From assembly GCF_013359775.1 (NCBI RefSeq), contig NZ_JABMCI010000056.1, positions 118,003 to 182,002 on the forward strand: a DNA stretch of 64,000 bases, written 5' to 3'. Of this stretch, positions 25,657-36,312 are shown piece after piece. The stretch comes from Cellulomonas humilata (GTDB lineage Bacteria; Actinomycetota; Actinomycetes; Actinomycetales; Cellulomonadaceae). The notes under the pieces are model-generated. The model was not told the origin of the DNA, ran no database searches, and saw only the letters and a program-made list of their open reading frames with translations. Position 1 is the stretch's first letter. Each line of letters starts with the position of its first letter. A program made the translations under genes and the position numbers.

Positions 25657-26226
25657 TCAGGCGACGACGTACTGCGACCACAGCGGCTCGGACCGGACCG
25701 AGGTGGTGCCGAACGCCACCGACCATCGCGGCGCCCGCGGCACGAACGCGAGCTCCCAGCCGATCTCGTGCAGCAGCCGGTCGGCCTTGCGGTGGTTGCA
25801 CCGCACACAGGCCGCCACGACGTTGGTCCACTCGTGCCGACCGCCGCGCGAGCGCGGGTTCACGTGGTCGACGGTGTCCGCTCCCCCGCCGCAGTAGGCG
25901 CAGCGGTGGTTGTCGCGCTGGAGCACCGTGCGACGGGTGGGGGGCACGGGGCGGCGGACGGGGACGTGCACGTAGCGCGTCAGGCACAGGACGACCGGTA
26001 GGGGGACGGACACATGCTCGGAGTGCAGCAGGCGACCGTCGGTCTCGAGCACGGTCGCCTTGCCGGTCATCACGAGCACGACGGCACGCCGCAGGCTCAC
26101 GATGCACAAGGGTTCCATGCTGGCGTTGAGCAGCAGGGTGCGTGCTCCGGACGCGATCAGCCCTGGTGAGCCGACCTCAGTGGCTGCCCCACCGACGGCC
26201 TCGGTGGACAGCTTCGACGCATTCAT
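25657..26226 (-). CDS. HNH endonuclease domain protein
   Basis: A 189-aa protein. The C-terminal half holds an HNH nuclease with zinc cysteines: CAYCGG, then the first histidine in DTVDHVNPRSRGG, the asparagine in EWTNVVAAC, and CVRCNHRKAD. The N-terminal half reads LLLNASMEPLCIVSLRRAVVL, a pattern common to a widespread actinobacterial group of single-gene HNH proteins of unclear role. Neither a phage nor a restriction gene is adjacent. ATG 26226 is chosen; the frame is open to 26292. Confidence 0.85.
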   Translation of the reverse strand: MNASKLSTEAVGGAATEVGSPGLIASGARTLLLNASMEPLCIVSLRRAVVLVMTGKATVLETDGRLLHSEHVSVPLPVVLCLTRYVHVPVRRPVPPTRRTVLQRDNHRCAYCGGGADTVDHVNPRSRGGRHEWTNVVAACVRCNHRKADRLLHEIGWELAFVPRAPRWSVAFGTTSVRSEPLWSQYVVA

Positions 26227-26346
26227 GAGCACGGCGTTCTCCCGACCTCGGGGGTCGAACCGGCTGGCTGCCGGCCCGGCGAAGCGAAGCAACAGCGTGG
26301 TGCATGGTCAGAGTACGCGCCGGTCGGGCCGGAGGTCGGCAGGAAA

Positions 26347-26390
26347 ACGACGAGGCCCCGACGACGTCGATGTCGTCGGGGCCTCGTCGT
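26347..26390. terminator. Strong hairpin terminator
   Basis: A perfect 19-bp stem, ACGACGAGGCCCCGACGAC and its complement, with a 6-base loop. It lies 17 bp after the stop of the NlpC/P60 gene (minus strand) and ahead of the HNH gene, which therefore needs its own promoter. Confidence 0.85.
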
Positions 26391-26406
26391 GAGGGGGCGG
26401 CTGGGG

Positions 26407-27177
26407 TCAGCCGATCCGGATGAAGACGGGCGAGCTCTGCCAGATGCTGCGGAACTGGACCGTCTTGCCCGGGCGGGGCGAGTCGATCTGCTCGTTGCCA
26501 CCGGCGTAGATCGAGATGTGACCGGGGCTCCAGATGAGGTCACCGGGCAGGGCGTCCGCACGCGAGACGATGGTGCCCGCGGCCTTCTGCCCCGTCGAGG
26601 TGCGCGGGAGCGAGATGCCCAGCTGCGCGAAGACGTAGCTGGTGAAGCCGGAGCAGTCGAAGCCCTCCGGCGTGGTCCCACCGGACAGGTACGGGGTGCC
26701 GACGTAGCGGGCCGCGATCTCGAGCACCGCGTTGCCGGAGACCGACGACGGGGCCGGGGCGCTGGCGACGGCGGCCGTGGTGGTGGCTGCGGCGGCGCGC
26801 GTGGTGCTGCGCGAGGCGGCGGCCTTCACCTTGACGGGCGGCGGGGGCGGCGGCGTCTCGGCGGTGACGACCGGGACGTCGAACGTCCAGGCGGCATCGA
26901 CCGGAGCGGTCACGACGGGGGCGGTGTTCAGCACGGCGCGGGCCGAGGCCGTCAGCGCTGCGGTGTCGACCGCGGGGAGTGCGCCTGCTTCACCGCCGGC
27001 AGCGGCGCTGGCCGGCGAGCCGAGCATCGAGACGACGAGGCCCGACGATGCGGCGACGACGGCGGTACGGCGTCCGACGGTGCCCATCTGGTCCGAGGCG
27101 GCTGCAGCAAACTCGGTCAAGGGCGTCGATGGACGGCGCGCCGCACGATGGCGGGCGCGAGTGGTGCTCACGGTCAC
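26407..27177 (-). CDS. Secreted NlpC/P60 peptidoglycan hydrolase
   Basis: A 256-aa exported cysteine peptidase that cleaves peptide cross-links or stem peptides of peptidoglycan. An N-terminal signal region with a twin-arginine-like start and a hydrophobic core (TAVVAASSGLVVSMLGSPASA) is followed by a low-complexity linker with PPPPPP, then the NlpC/P60 domain from about residue 150: GTPYLSGGTTPEGFDCSGF carries the catalytic Cys, PGHISIYAGG the His. It is preceded by a cyclic di-AMP riboswitch, the usual control of cell-wall hydrolases in this group. Confidence 0.92.
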   Translation of the reverse strand: MTVSTTRARHRAARRPSTPLTEFAAAASDQMGTVGRRTAVVAASSGLVVSMLGSPASAAAGGEAGALPAVDTAALTASARAVLNTAPVVTAPVDAAWTFDVPVVTAETPPPPPPVKVKAAASRSTTRAAAATTTAAVASAPAPSSVSGNAVLEIAARYVGTPYLSGGTTPEGFDCSGFTSYVFAQLGISLPRTSTGQKAAGTIVSRADALPGDLIWSPGHISIYAGGNEQIDSPRPGKTVQFRSIWQSSPVFIRIG

Positions 27178-27191
27178 GCGTTGCCTCTCCT

Positions 27192-27368
27192 GATGCCTAC
27201 GAGGTCAGCTGTCGGGTTCGGGTGGGAGAACACCCGGCCGTGTCCCCGATCAAGATCGGATCTCCGGCTTCACCCCAAGGACACCGAACTTCCGGTGCCC
27301 GCAATTGGGTCCCCCGCCCCTGCCGGCGGTCAGTGCGGACCTCGTGGCGGCGGCAGGGTTAGGCGTTC
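27192..27368 (-). promoter_or_regulatory. Cyclic di-AMP riboswitch (ydaO/yuaA leader)
   Basis: Read on the minus strand the leader has the family's conserved blocks in order: GCCTAACCCTGCC, GGGGGACCCAATT, GGGGTGAAGCCG, and CCGAACCCGACAGCTGACCT followed by CGTAGGCATC. It ends about 15 bp before the NlpC/P60 start. This riboswitch class senses c-di-AMP, and cell-wall hydrolases are common targets in actinobacteria. Exact ends are estimated from the conserved blocks. Confidence 0.88.
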
Positions 27369-27649
27369 CGCTCGAGGGCTTCTCCGGAGGAGGGTTCTGG
27401 AGAAGCAGGTCGAACGTACAGGACGTCCGCAGCGATTGTCACGTTCCGATCACGGGAATCTCTGCTCTTGTCGGACGGGCGTCCTGGACGCGTGGTCCAA
27501 TCCCCCGGGTGACCTGCAAAGACGCCGATCAGAGGCGTGGGAGCGCGCACACGAGGCGCCCCTGAGGGTTCGGTGAAAGATCACGGTGCCGTCCCCAGGG
27601 GGCGTCCAGGGGCCTCCCAGACGGGCCTTGCGAGCGGCTCTCGGACGGC
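27369..27649. other. Intergenic region upstream of the riboswitch
   Basis: About 280 bp with no supportable gene on either strand. It must contain the promoter for the riboswitch-NlpC/P60 unit and the 3' end of the DtxR-type gene. I could not pick out a convincing -35/-10 pair. Confidence 0.5.
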
Positions 27650-29629
<1,980 letters not shown>

Positions 29630-29648
29630 CCGCCCCGGACATGACGGA

Positions 29649-29683
29649 CGCCCGCCCCCCGTGGTCAGCACGGGGGACGGGCG
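29649..29683. terminator. Hairpin between convergent serC and surface-protein genes
   Basis: A 15-bp GC-rich stem with one mismatch, CGCCCGCCCCCCGTG against CACGGGGGACGGGCG, with a 5-base loop. It can terminate both convergent transcripts. Confidence 0.8.
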
Positions 29684-29703
29684 CCTGTCGCCGGAACGGC
29701 TGC

Positions 29704-30402
29704 TCAGTAGGTCGGACGGCGGCGGCGGGCGATCGCCACCCCTGCGACGACCAGAGCACCGACGACGACGAGTCCGGCACCCGCGAGGACGAGCGGGCCG
29801 GCGTCAGTACCCGTGGCGGACAGAACGACCGTCTTCGGGTTGTCCGCGAGCACCTCGTCGTCCGGCGGGTCGGTGATGCACACCGGGCTGGACGGCGGGT
29901 AGCTCACGGTCACGGTGGCCTCGGGGTTCACCTGGAAGAGAACCTTCACGTTCGGGCGGACCCAGTCGTACGCGTCACCCTCGACCCACGAGCCGTCGGG
30001 CAGCTCCGTCCAGCCCGGCCAGTCGATCCCCTTGCCGTCAGGACCCTCGACCGCGCCCGGCCAGTTGACCGTGCCCTCGAGCGGGAGGTCGGGGTACACG
30101 ACGTCAGCGCCGCTCGGGTTGTCCCACGTGATGGTGACCTTGGTGCTCGGCGTGCCGGTGGGAGTGACCTTGTAACGAAGCTTCGGGACGTCGTTGTCGC
30201 ACACCGGCGTGACGATGTTGATCTTGAGCTGGCACTGGCGCTCGACGCCGTACTCGTCCACCGGGTCGATGCAGCCGTACACCGGCTCCTCGATGGTGGG
30301 CTTGGGCGACGGGTCGTCAACGGCATTGGAGGGCAGCGCGCCACCAAGGCCGATGAGGACCGCGAAGAGCGCGACGAACGCGCCGCGGATGAAAGTGGCC
30401 AT
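29704..30402 (-). CDS. Cell-wall-anchored surface protein with sortase-like tail
   Basis: A 232-aa exported protein. Signal peptide FVALFAVLIGLGGALPSNA at the N-terminus; a beta-rich middle with Cys pairs (YGCIDPVDEYGVERQC, NIVTPVCDND) and VTITWDNPSG. The C-terminus is LSATG, a hydrophobic segment (VLAGAGLVVVGALVVAG) and RRRRP, the layout of a sortase substrate; LSATG resembles the LAXTG motif of class E sortases. It lies just downstream of a DUF4012 gene, an arrangement repeated at 51.7-54.1 kb. No sortase gene is in the window. Confidence 0.7.
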   Translation of the reverse strand: MATFIRGAFVALFAVLIGLGGALPSNAVDDPSPKPTIEEPVYGCIDPVDEYGVERQCQLKINIVTPVCDNDVPKLRYKVTPTGTPSTKVTITWDNPSGADVVYPDLPLEGTVNWPGAVEGPDGKGIDWPGWTELPDGSWVEGDAYDWVRPNVKVLFQVNPEATVTVSYPPSSPVCITDPPDDEVLADNPKTVVLSATGTDAGPLVLAGAGLVVVGALVVAGVAIARRRRPTY

Positions 30403-30481
30403 GATGGGATTCGCCCCCGTCTGGGATTCGGACATTTCGTACACATTGTTGCTCGGCGGAGGCCGATCCTGGCCTGCTCAG

Positions 30482-30517
30482 ACGGGTGATTTCGTCCGAT
30501 CTGTCCGATTCACCCGT
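30482..30517. promoter_or_regulatory. Inverted repeat ACGGGTGA/TCACCCGT
   Basis: An 8-bp perfect inverted repeat with a 20-bp loop that holds a direct repeat TCCGAT/TCCGAT. It sits immediately after the DUF4012 stop and 80 bp ahead of the surface-protein gene, so it may be a terminator or an operator; related TCACCC motifs occur upstream of other envelope genes here. Confidence 0.35.
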
Positions 30518-32344
30518 TCAGCAGGCGGCGGAGACGAAGCCCGGGCTGGTCAGCGTGGGGGTGGTCCAGGCCGACACCACCCCGTCGCGCACCGGGACCG
30601 TGACGCGGTAGGTCTCCGTGGCGCCCGGGACAAGGGTCGAGGTGACCACCTGGACGTCGCGGCCGGCCACGGTGGCGGTGGTGCCGGAGACGTAGCCGTC
30701 GTCCAGGCCGAGGGCCTGCAGGGGCGCACCGACGGGCGCGTAGACCGTGACGTTGGTCGACAGCACCCCGACCGGCAGCCCGGTCTGCGCCGTGCCGGTC
30801 ACGTACTCCGGCAGGGAGGCGACGTCCGCGGGCGGCTGATAGTCCAGATCGAGGCGGACGGTCGCCGTCGGCTCGTCGCCGCTGCACTGGAGGTCCTCGA
30901 CCGTCAGCGTGGTGGTCAGGTAGTAGTCGAGCTTGCCGGCCGAGCCGTCGTTGAGGAACACACCGACCGCATCGGGGAAGTCGCCGGTGAGGAACGCCGC
31001 ACCAACCGTCGTCTCCGCCAGCGTCTCCTGCTCCTCGGGATGCGCCGACCAGATCCGGATGCGGCCCTCGGTGCCTGCCCGCGCCAGCGCGCTGACCAGC
31101 CCCTGCGGGTCGCCCTGCCCGGAGCCGACGGCCATGAAGATCGAGGCCGCCACGCCCGCGTAGAACGCGTCCGCGTCCCTGGGGTCCGGGATCGTGCGGT
31201 AGGAGTCGCGCAGCAGGACCTCGAGCACGTCCGCGGCGTCGATCTTGGTCCCGCCCGGCTCGATCACCGGGCCGGTGGCCTTGAGCACGTACCGGGCGCC
31301 CACCGGGTCGGCGGCGATGACCCCGTCCACGCGCTGGCCCATGTCCCGCTCCCAGCGGGCGGAGAGCAGCTGCGCGCTCCGCGGGAAGTCGGGGGTGATC
31401 ACGGCGTCCTGCACCCACCGGCCCAGCCGGTCGGTGTCGACCACCAGCTCCTCGGGGGACAGCGGCAGGATCGACTCGTCGATGCCCTGGAGGTCGATGG
31501 TGGAGCGCTGGTCGGTGAGCGTCACCGCGCCGTCCTCGGCGTGCAGCACCGCGAAGGCGCCGACGATGCCGCCCGCGCTGCGCAGCTCGGCGGAGTTCAG
31601 GGAGACCAGGAGGTAGGTGCGGGGGCCGTCAGCGCCGAGCATCGGCGGCAGCAGCGTCGCCACCTGCGCGCCCGCCTCCAGCGCTCCGGTCACCTGGTCC
31701 AGCCCGTGCTTGAGCTGGCCGACCGGGCCGGCCAGCGGACCGACCAGCCGGTCGACGTCGATGTCAGCCACCGCGGCCTGCGCCGTCCGCGCACTCTCGG
31801 CCGCGGCGATGACCTCCGGCCCAGCCGCGACGAAGGGCGCCAGGTCCACGCGTCCGTCGGCACCCCGCACGTTCGGCGCCTCGAGGACGTCGTTGAGCCG
31901 CACGACCGCCGGCAGGGAGTCGCGGGTGACGTCCTCCAGCGAGGCCGAGACCACGCGCAGCGCGGCGAGGTTGGGGCCGAGCCCGGGCACGACCTCCGCG
32001 ACCCGCCACACCGGGTCGCTGGTGGCCCGGCGTGCCGTGGCGAGGTCCTCCTGCACCTGCGGGAGCTTCGCCTCGATCTGGCCGGTGCTGCCCTCGTCGA
32101 GCTGGGTCTTGAGGTCGGTGAACACGGACTTGGCCGAGAAGAGCGCCTCGGACGCCTGGAGGCCGCGGTAGGTCAGCCAGCAGGCGGCGACCACCAGCAC
32201 GGCCAGGACGACGAAGACGGCCGTGACGACGCGACCCGCGATGCGGCGGCGGCGACTGCGCGGACGACCGGGGTCAGGCTCCGGGTCCGGCTCGTCCTCG
32301 GGGCGCGTCTGCGGCGCGATCGGGCCGTCCACGGTTGCGCTCAC
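30518..32344 (-). CDS. DUF4012 domain membrane-anchored protein
   Basis: A 608-aa protein anchored by one N-terminal membrane segment (about residues 38-58, VVTAVFVVLAVLVVAACWL) with the rest outside. The DUF4012 pattern is clear: GADGPRTYLLVSLNSAELRS, GGIVGAFAVLHAEDG, DFPRSAQLLSARWERDMGQR and VDGVIAADPVGARYVLKATG. Function of the family is not known; members sit near actinobacterial glycan genes. GTG 32344 directly follows a conserved motif. A paralogue with the same domain order lies at 52253-54118. Confidence 0.85.
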   Translation of the reverse strand: MSATVDGPIAPQTRPEDEPDPEPDPGRPRSRRRRIAGRVVTAVFVVLAVLVVAACWLTYRGLQASEALFSAKSVFTDLKTQLDEGSTGQIEAKLPQVQEDLATARRATSDPVWRVAEVVPGLGPNLAALRVVSASLEDVTRDSLPAVVRLNDVLEAPNVRGADGRVDLAPFVAAGPEVIAAAESARTAQAAVADIDVDRLVGPLAGPVGQLKHGLDQVTGALEAGAQVATLLPPMLGADGPRTYLLVSLNSAELRSAGGIVGAFAVLHAEDGAVTLTDQRSTIDLQGIDESILPLSPEELVVDTDRLGRWVQDAVITPDFPRSAQLLSARWERDMGQRVDGVIAADPVGARYVLKATGPVIEPGGTKIDAADVLEVLLRDSYRTIPDPRDADAFYAGVAASIFMAVGSGQGDPQGLVSALARAGTEGRIRIWSAHPEEQETLAETTVGAAFLTGDFPDAVGVFLNDGSAGKLDYYLTTTLTVEDLQCSGDEPTATVRLDLDYQPPADVASLPEYVTGTAQTGLPVGVLSTNVTVYAPVGAPLQALGLDDGYVSGTTATVAGRDVQVVTSTLVPGATETYRVTVPVRDGVVSAWTTPTLTSPGFVSAAC

Positions 32345-32355
32345 CGGACGATCGT

Positions 32356-32376
32356 CACATGTGGGACATAGCACCC
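32356..32376. promoter_or_regulatory. Shared upstream motif, copy 1
   Basis: CACATGTGGGACATAGCACCC, just upstream of the DUF4012 start at 32344. It closely resembles 34216-34235 (CACATCGGGACATATCACCC). The shared GGGACATANCACCC core suggests a common regulator or promoter element; this is inference. Confidence 0.35.
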
Positions 32377-32402
32377 GACACGCTTGGGGGCGCTATTCAC
32401 CC

Positions 32403-33734
32403 TCATGCAGCCGTCTGGCGGTCCGCGGCCTCCTGGGCTCCGAGCCGGGCGGCGGTCTCCGCGCGGCGGGCGGGCAGGGTCGGGTAGAGCACCTCGAGGT
32501 GGGGCCGGGTGCGCACGTGGTAGCGGACGGTGACGTCCCACTTCTTCCATGCCCACAGCGCGGCGCCGGTGGCGACGAGCAGCGCGGAGATCGAGCCGAT
32601 GCCGATGGCCCAGCGCGGTCCGTACGTCTCACCGATCCAGCCGACGATGGGCGACCCGATGGGCGTCGCGCCCAGGAACACCATCATGTACAGGGCCATG
32701 ACGCGCCCGCGTACAGCGGGGTCGGTGCTCAGCTGGATGGTCGCGTTGGCGGCCGTCATCATGGTCAGCGACGCCAGCCCGACGGGGATGCACGCGATCA
32801 CGAACGACAGGTACGTGGGCATCAGGGCCATGACGCCGGTGGCGATGCCGAACCCGAAGGCGGCGCCGATGACCAGCCGGACCCGCGGCCGTTCCCGCCG
32901 GGCGGCCAGCAGCGCCCCGGTCAGCGACCCGATGGCCAGCACGGACCCGAGGATCCCGTACTCCTGCGCGCCGCGGCCGAACTCGGTGCGCGCCATCATG
33001 GCGCTGGTCAGCTGGAAGTTCAGGCCGAACGTGGACACGACGCCGACGACCACCATGATCACCAGGATGTCGCTGCGGCCGCGCACGTAGGCGATGCCCT
33101 CGCGCAGCTGCCCCTTGGCGCGCACCGCGGTCGGCATCGGGCTCAGCTCGGACGTGCGCATGCGGGTGAGCGCGAGGATCGTCGCGAAGAACGTCACCGC
33201 GTTGATGAGGAACACCCAGCCGGTGCCGACGGCCGCGATGAGCAGGCCGGCGACGCCCGGACCGATCAACCGTGCGGCGTTGAACGACGCGCTGTTCAGG
33301 CCCACCGCGTTGGCCAGCTTCGACGCCGGCACGAGCTCCGCGACGAACGTCTGCCGCACGGGGCCGTCGATGGCGGTGACGCACCCGAGCATCAGGGCGA
33401 ACAGGTACACGTGCCACAGCTGCGCGTGCCCGCTGAGCACCAGGACGCCCAGTCCGGCGGCGAGCACCCCCTGGCCCACCTGCGTCGCCATGAGCAGCTT
33501 GCGGCGGTCCACCCGGTCCGCCAGCAGGCCCGCGTACGGGGAGAGCAGGAGCACGGGCGCGAACTGGAGCGCGGTGGTGATGCCGACCGCCACACCGGAC
33601 TCGTCGGTGAGCTGCGTGAGGACCAGCCAGTCCTGGGCGACGCGCTGCATCCAGGTGCCGACGTTCGCCACCAGCGCCCCGGCGAACCACAGCCGGTAGT
33701 TCCGGAACTTCAGCGAGGAGAACGTGGGACTCAT
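32403..33734 (-). CDS. MFS exporter
   Basis: A 443-aa permease of the MFS_3/enterobactin-exporter-like type, with about 12 membrane segments. Seen: FRNYRLWFAGALVANVGTWM at the N-terminus and the loop-2 signature SPYAGLLADRVDRRKLLM near residue 65. The C-terminal 50 residues are polar. It starts at an ATG that overlaps the marR stop by 4 bases, so it is the target and partner of that regulator. A drug or small-molecule efflux role is likely from the pairing. Confidence 0.88.
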   Translation of the reverse strand: MSPTFSSLKFRNYRLWFAGALVANVGTWMQRVAQDWLVLTQLTDESGVAVGITTALQFAPVLLLSPYAGLLADRVDRRKLLMATQVGQGVLAAGLGVLVLSGHAQLWHVYLFALMLGCVTAIDGPVRQTFVAELVPASKLANAVGLNSASFNAARLIGPGVAGLLIAAVGTGWVFLINAVTFFATILALTRMRTSELSPMPTAVRAKGQLREGIAYVRGRSDILVIMVVVGVVSTFGLNFQLTSAMMARTEFGRGAQEYGILGSVLAIGSLTGALLAARRERPRVRLVIGAAFGFGIATGVMALMPTYLSFVIACIPVGLASLTMMTAANATIQLSTDPAVRGRVMALYMMVFLGATPIGSPIVGWIGETYGPRWAIGIGSISALLVATGAALWAWKKWDVTVRYHVRTRPHLEVLYPTLPARRAETAARLGAQEAADRQTAA

Positions 33735-34153
33735 GACGCGGCGATCCTCCGCAGCAGCTCGGCGGCGTCGGCGAGCAGCGCGCGCTCGTCCTTGGTCATC
33801 TTGCTGAGGCGCTCCGCCAGCCACGCGTCGCGGCGTCGGCGGGTCTCGTTGACCTCGGCGACGCCCGCGCCCGTGAGGGTGACGACGACCTGCCGGCCGT
33901 CCGTCGGGTGCTCCGACTTGGCGACCAGGCCCAGCTCCACCAGGCCGTTGACCGTGCGGGTCATCGACGGAGGCTGGATGCGCTCACGCTCGGCCAGCTG
34001 CCCCGGCGTCAGGGGGCCGTCCTTGGTCAGCCACGCGAGCACGGTGAACTGCGGGTCGGTCAGGCCGGCCTCGCCGCGCTCGGCCCGGATGCGCCGGGAC
34101 GCCCGGCCGACGGCGATCCGGAGCTCACCGGCGAGGGCGGAGGCTGAGTGCAT
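33731..34153 (-). CDS. MarR family transcriptional regulator
   Basis: A 140-aa winged-helix repressor. The DNA-binding region reads LTPGQLAERERIQPPSMTRTV followed by the wing KSEHPTDGRQVVVTLT. Dimerisation helices lie at both ends. It is first in an operon with the MFS exporter (ATGA overlap), and a TTAC-N5-GTAA palindrome 18 bp upstream is a plausible site of autoregulation. The ligand is unknown. Confidence 0.9.
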   Translation of the reverse strand: MHSASALAGELRIAVGRASRRIRAERGEAGLTDPQFTVLAWLTKDGPLTPGQLAERERIQPPSMTRTVNGLVELGLVAKSEHPTDGRQVVVTLTGAGVAEVNETRRRRDAWLAERLSKMTKDERALLADAAELLRRIAAS

Positions 34154-34171
34154 GATCCTTACTCTAACTCA

Positions 34172-34184
34172 TTACCTTGCGTAA
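34172..34184. promoter_or_regulatory. Candidate MarR operator
   Basis: TTACCTTGCGTAA, an inverted repeat TTAC-N5-GTAA, 18 bp ahead of the marR start in an unusually AT-rich stretch. MarR proteins commonly bind such palindromes over their own promoter. Confidence 0.45.
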
Positions 34185-34215
34185 CGACACTCGCTCCCGC
34201 CGCGCGGGTGAACTC

Positions 34216-34235
34216 CACATCGGGACATATCACCC
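34216..34235. promoter_or_regulatory. Shared upstream motif, copy 2
   Basis: CACATCGGGACATATCACCC, about 46 bp upstream of the acyltransferase GTG at 34282 and matching the motif at 32356-32376. Confidence 0.35.
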
Positions 34236-34281
34236 ACCGCGACTCGCGCCTTAGCGTGGGCACCGACAACGGGGAGGTCGG

Positions 34282-36306
34282 GTGCAACGAGCACGCGTGG
34301 ACGTCGCGAGCGCGCCCGCGGCCACCGAGACGGTCCGTCGGGCTCCGTTCCGACCGGACATCGAGGGCCTGCGGGCGATCGCCGTGGCCCTCGTCGTGCT
34401 CTACCACGCACGCGTGCCAGGGCTGGGCGGCGGGTACGTCGGCGTCGACGTCTTCTTCGTCATCTCCGGGTTCCTGATCACCAACCACCTGGCCGCCGAG
34501 CTGACCCGCACCGGCCGGATCGGGTTCGCGCAGTTCTACGCCCGCCGCATGCGCCGCATCCTGCCCGCGTCCTTCGTCGTGCTGGCCGTCTCGACCGTGG
34601 CCGCGGCCCTGGTCATGCCCCCGCTGCGGATGCCCGAGGTGGTCAAGGACGCGATCGCCACCGCGCTGTACGTGCCGAACATGTGGTTCGCCCGGCAGGG
34701 CACCGACTACCTGGCCGAGACCGCCCCCTCCCCCATGCAGCACTACTGGTCGCTCGGGGTCGAGGAGCAGTTCTACCTGCTGTGGCCCCTGCTGCTGCTC
34801 GTGGTCACCCTGCTGGTCAAGCGGTCCCGCAGCCGGCTGGTCGCGGCGCTGGCCGTGGTGGTGGCCGGCTCGTTCGCGCTCAACCTGGTGGTCATGACGA
34901 TCGCGCCCACCTGGGCGTTCTTCTCCCTGCCCACCCGCGCCTGGGAGCTCGGCGTCGGCGGCCTGGTCGCCCTGCTGCTGCCCCAGGTGGTCGGCCGACG
35001 GTTCACCGGCTCCCCCGTCGTCGTCGGCGTCGGCCTGCTGCTGGTGCTCGCCTCGGCCGTGCTCTACGACGAGAGCACCGCCTTCCCCGGCCTCGCCGCC
35101 GCCGTCCCCGTGCTCGGCACCGCGCTGGCCATCCTGGGCGGCGCCCAGGGTACCGGCGCGCTGCCCGGCACCGTGCTGCGGTCCCGCCCGTTCCAGTACC
35201 TGGGCCGGCTGTCCTACTCCACCTACCTGTGGCACTGGCCGCTGCTGGTCATCGTCGAGTCCCGCCTGGCCAACAAGGTCCCCCTGTGGGCGAGCCTGGC
35301 CCTCGCCGCGGCGTCGGTACCCCTGGCCGCGCTGACCTACCGGTACGTCGAGGACCCCATGCGCCACCTGGGCGCCCTCACCCGCCGCCCCGCCCGCACC
35401 ACCCTGCTCGCCGGGCTGGCCGGCTCCGTGGCCCTCGTCGTGCTCGCCGTGGGCATGGGCCAGTGGTCCGCCAGCAAGCCGCTGGCCACCTCTCGCGACG
35501 CCGCCAGCACCGGCCTGACCGCCCCGCCCGCGTTCGCCGACGACGTCCCCGCCAACCTGACCCCGTCCCTGCGCGGGGTCGACGCCGACATCCCCGCCGC
35601 GTACGCCGACAGCTGCCAGCTCGAGTACGCCGCGTCCGCGCTGCGCGACTGCCCCTACGGCGACCTCACCTCCGACCGCGTGGTCGCCCTGTTCGGCGAC
35701 TCCCACGCCACCCAGTGGCTGCCAGCCCTCGACGCCCTCGGCACCGAGCAAGGCTTCCGCGTGGACCTGTACGCCAAGTCCGGGTGCCCGTCGGCAGACG
35801 TGGTGCAGACCTCCGACTACGACGCGCAGTGCGCGCAGTTCCGCCAACTGGTGCTCGCCCACCTGGCCGAGAACCCGCCCGAGCTGGTCCTGCTCAGCAC
35901 CTCCGGCCGCCAGTACTGGCGGGACCCCGCGACCGCCGAGGCCGAGTGGCGCGACGGCCTGGCCGCCACCCTCGACGCCCTCCCCGCCACGAGCACCGCC
36001 GCGATCATCGGCACCACACCCAACTTCGACGGGTCCATCCCCACCTGCCTGTCCTTGCACCTGGCCGACGCCGCCGCCTGCGCCGACGACCGCGACCACG
36101 TGATCGAACCCGAACGCCTGGCCGACGAGGCCGCCGTGGCCGCCGAGCACGGCGCCCTCTACTTCCCCGCCGTCGACTACCTGTGCGACGCCGAGACGTG
36201 CGGCGCGATCGAGGGGAACATCCTGCTCTACCGCGACGAGCACCACCTGACCACCGTCGCCAGCCTGGACCTGGCCGACGAGCTGGGGGCGTTCCTGTTC
36301 GAGTAG
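34282..36306 (+). CDS. OafA/YrhL-type acyltransferase with SGNH domain
   Basis: A 674-aa membrane acyltransferase that acylates surface glycans. The N-terminal acyltransferase-3 domain has about ten membrane segments, with FRPDIEGLRAIAVALVVLYH, VDVFFVISGFLI, FYARRMRRILPA and YWSLGVEEQFYLLWP. The C-terminal extracytoplasmic SGNH domain has the nucleophile at about S474 (ALFGDSHATQW) and D652/H655 (DEHHLT). This fusion is typical of O-acetylases of peptidoglycan or exopolysaccharide. GTG 34282 follows GGGGAGG. Confidence 0.9.
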   Translation: MQRARVDVASAPAATETVRRAPFRPDIEGLRAIAVALVVLYHARVPGLGGGYVGVDVFFVISGFLITNHLAAELTRTGRIGFAQFYARRMRRILPASFVVLAVSTVAAALVMPPLRMPEVVKDAIATALYVPNMWFARQGTDYLAETAPSPMQHYWSLGVEEQFYLLWPLLLLVVTLLVKRSRSRLVAALAVVVAGSFALNLVVMTIAPTWAFFSLPTRAWELGVGGLVALLLPQVVGRRFTGSPVVVGVGLLLVLASAVLYDESTAFPGLAAAVPVLGTALAILGGAQGTGALPGTVLRSRPFQYLGRLSYSTYLWHWPLLVIVESRLANKVPLWASLALAAASVPLAALTYRYVEDPMRHLGALTRRPARTTLLAGLAGSVALVVLAVGMGQWSASKPLATSRDAASTGLTAPPAFADDVPANLTPSLRGVDADIPAAYADSCQLEYAASALRDCPYGDLTSDRVVALFGDSHATQWLPALDALGTEQGFRVDLYAKSGCPSADVVQTSDYDAQCAQFRQLVLAHLAENPPELVLLSTSGRQYWRDPATAEAEWRDGLAATLDALPATSTAAIIGTTPNFDGSIPTCLSLHLADAAACADDRDHVIEPERLADEAAVAAEHGALYFPAVDYLCDAETCGAIEGNILLYRDEHHLTTVASLDLADELGAFLFE

Positions 36307-36312
36307 CGGCGG

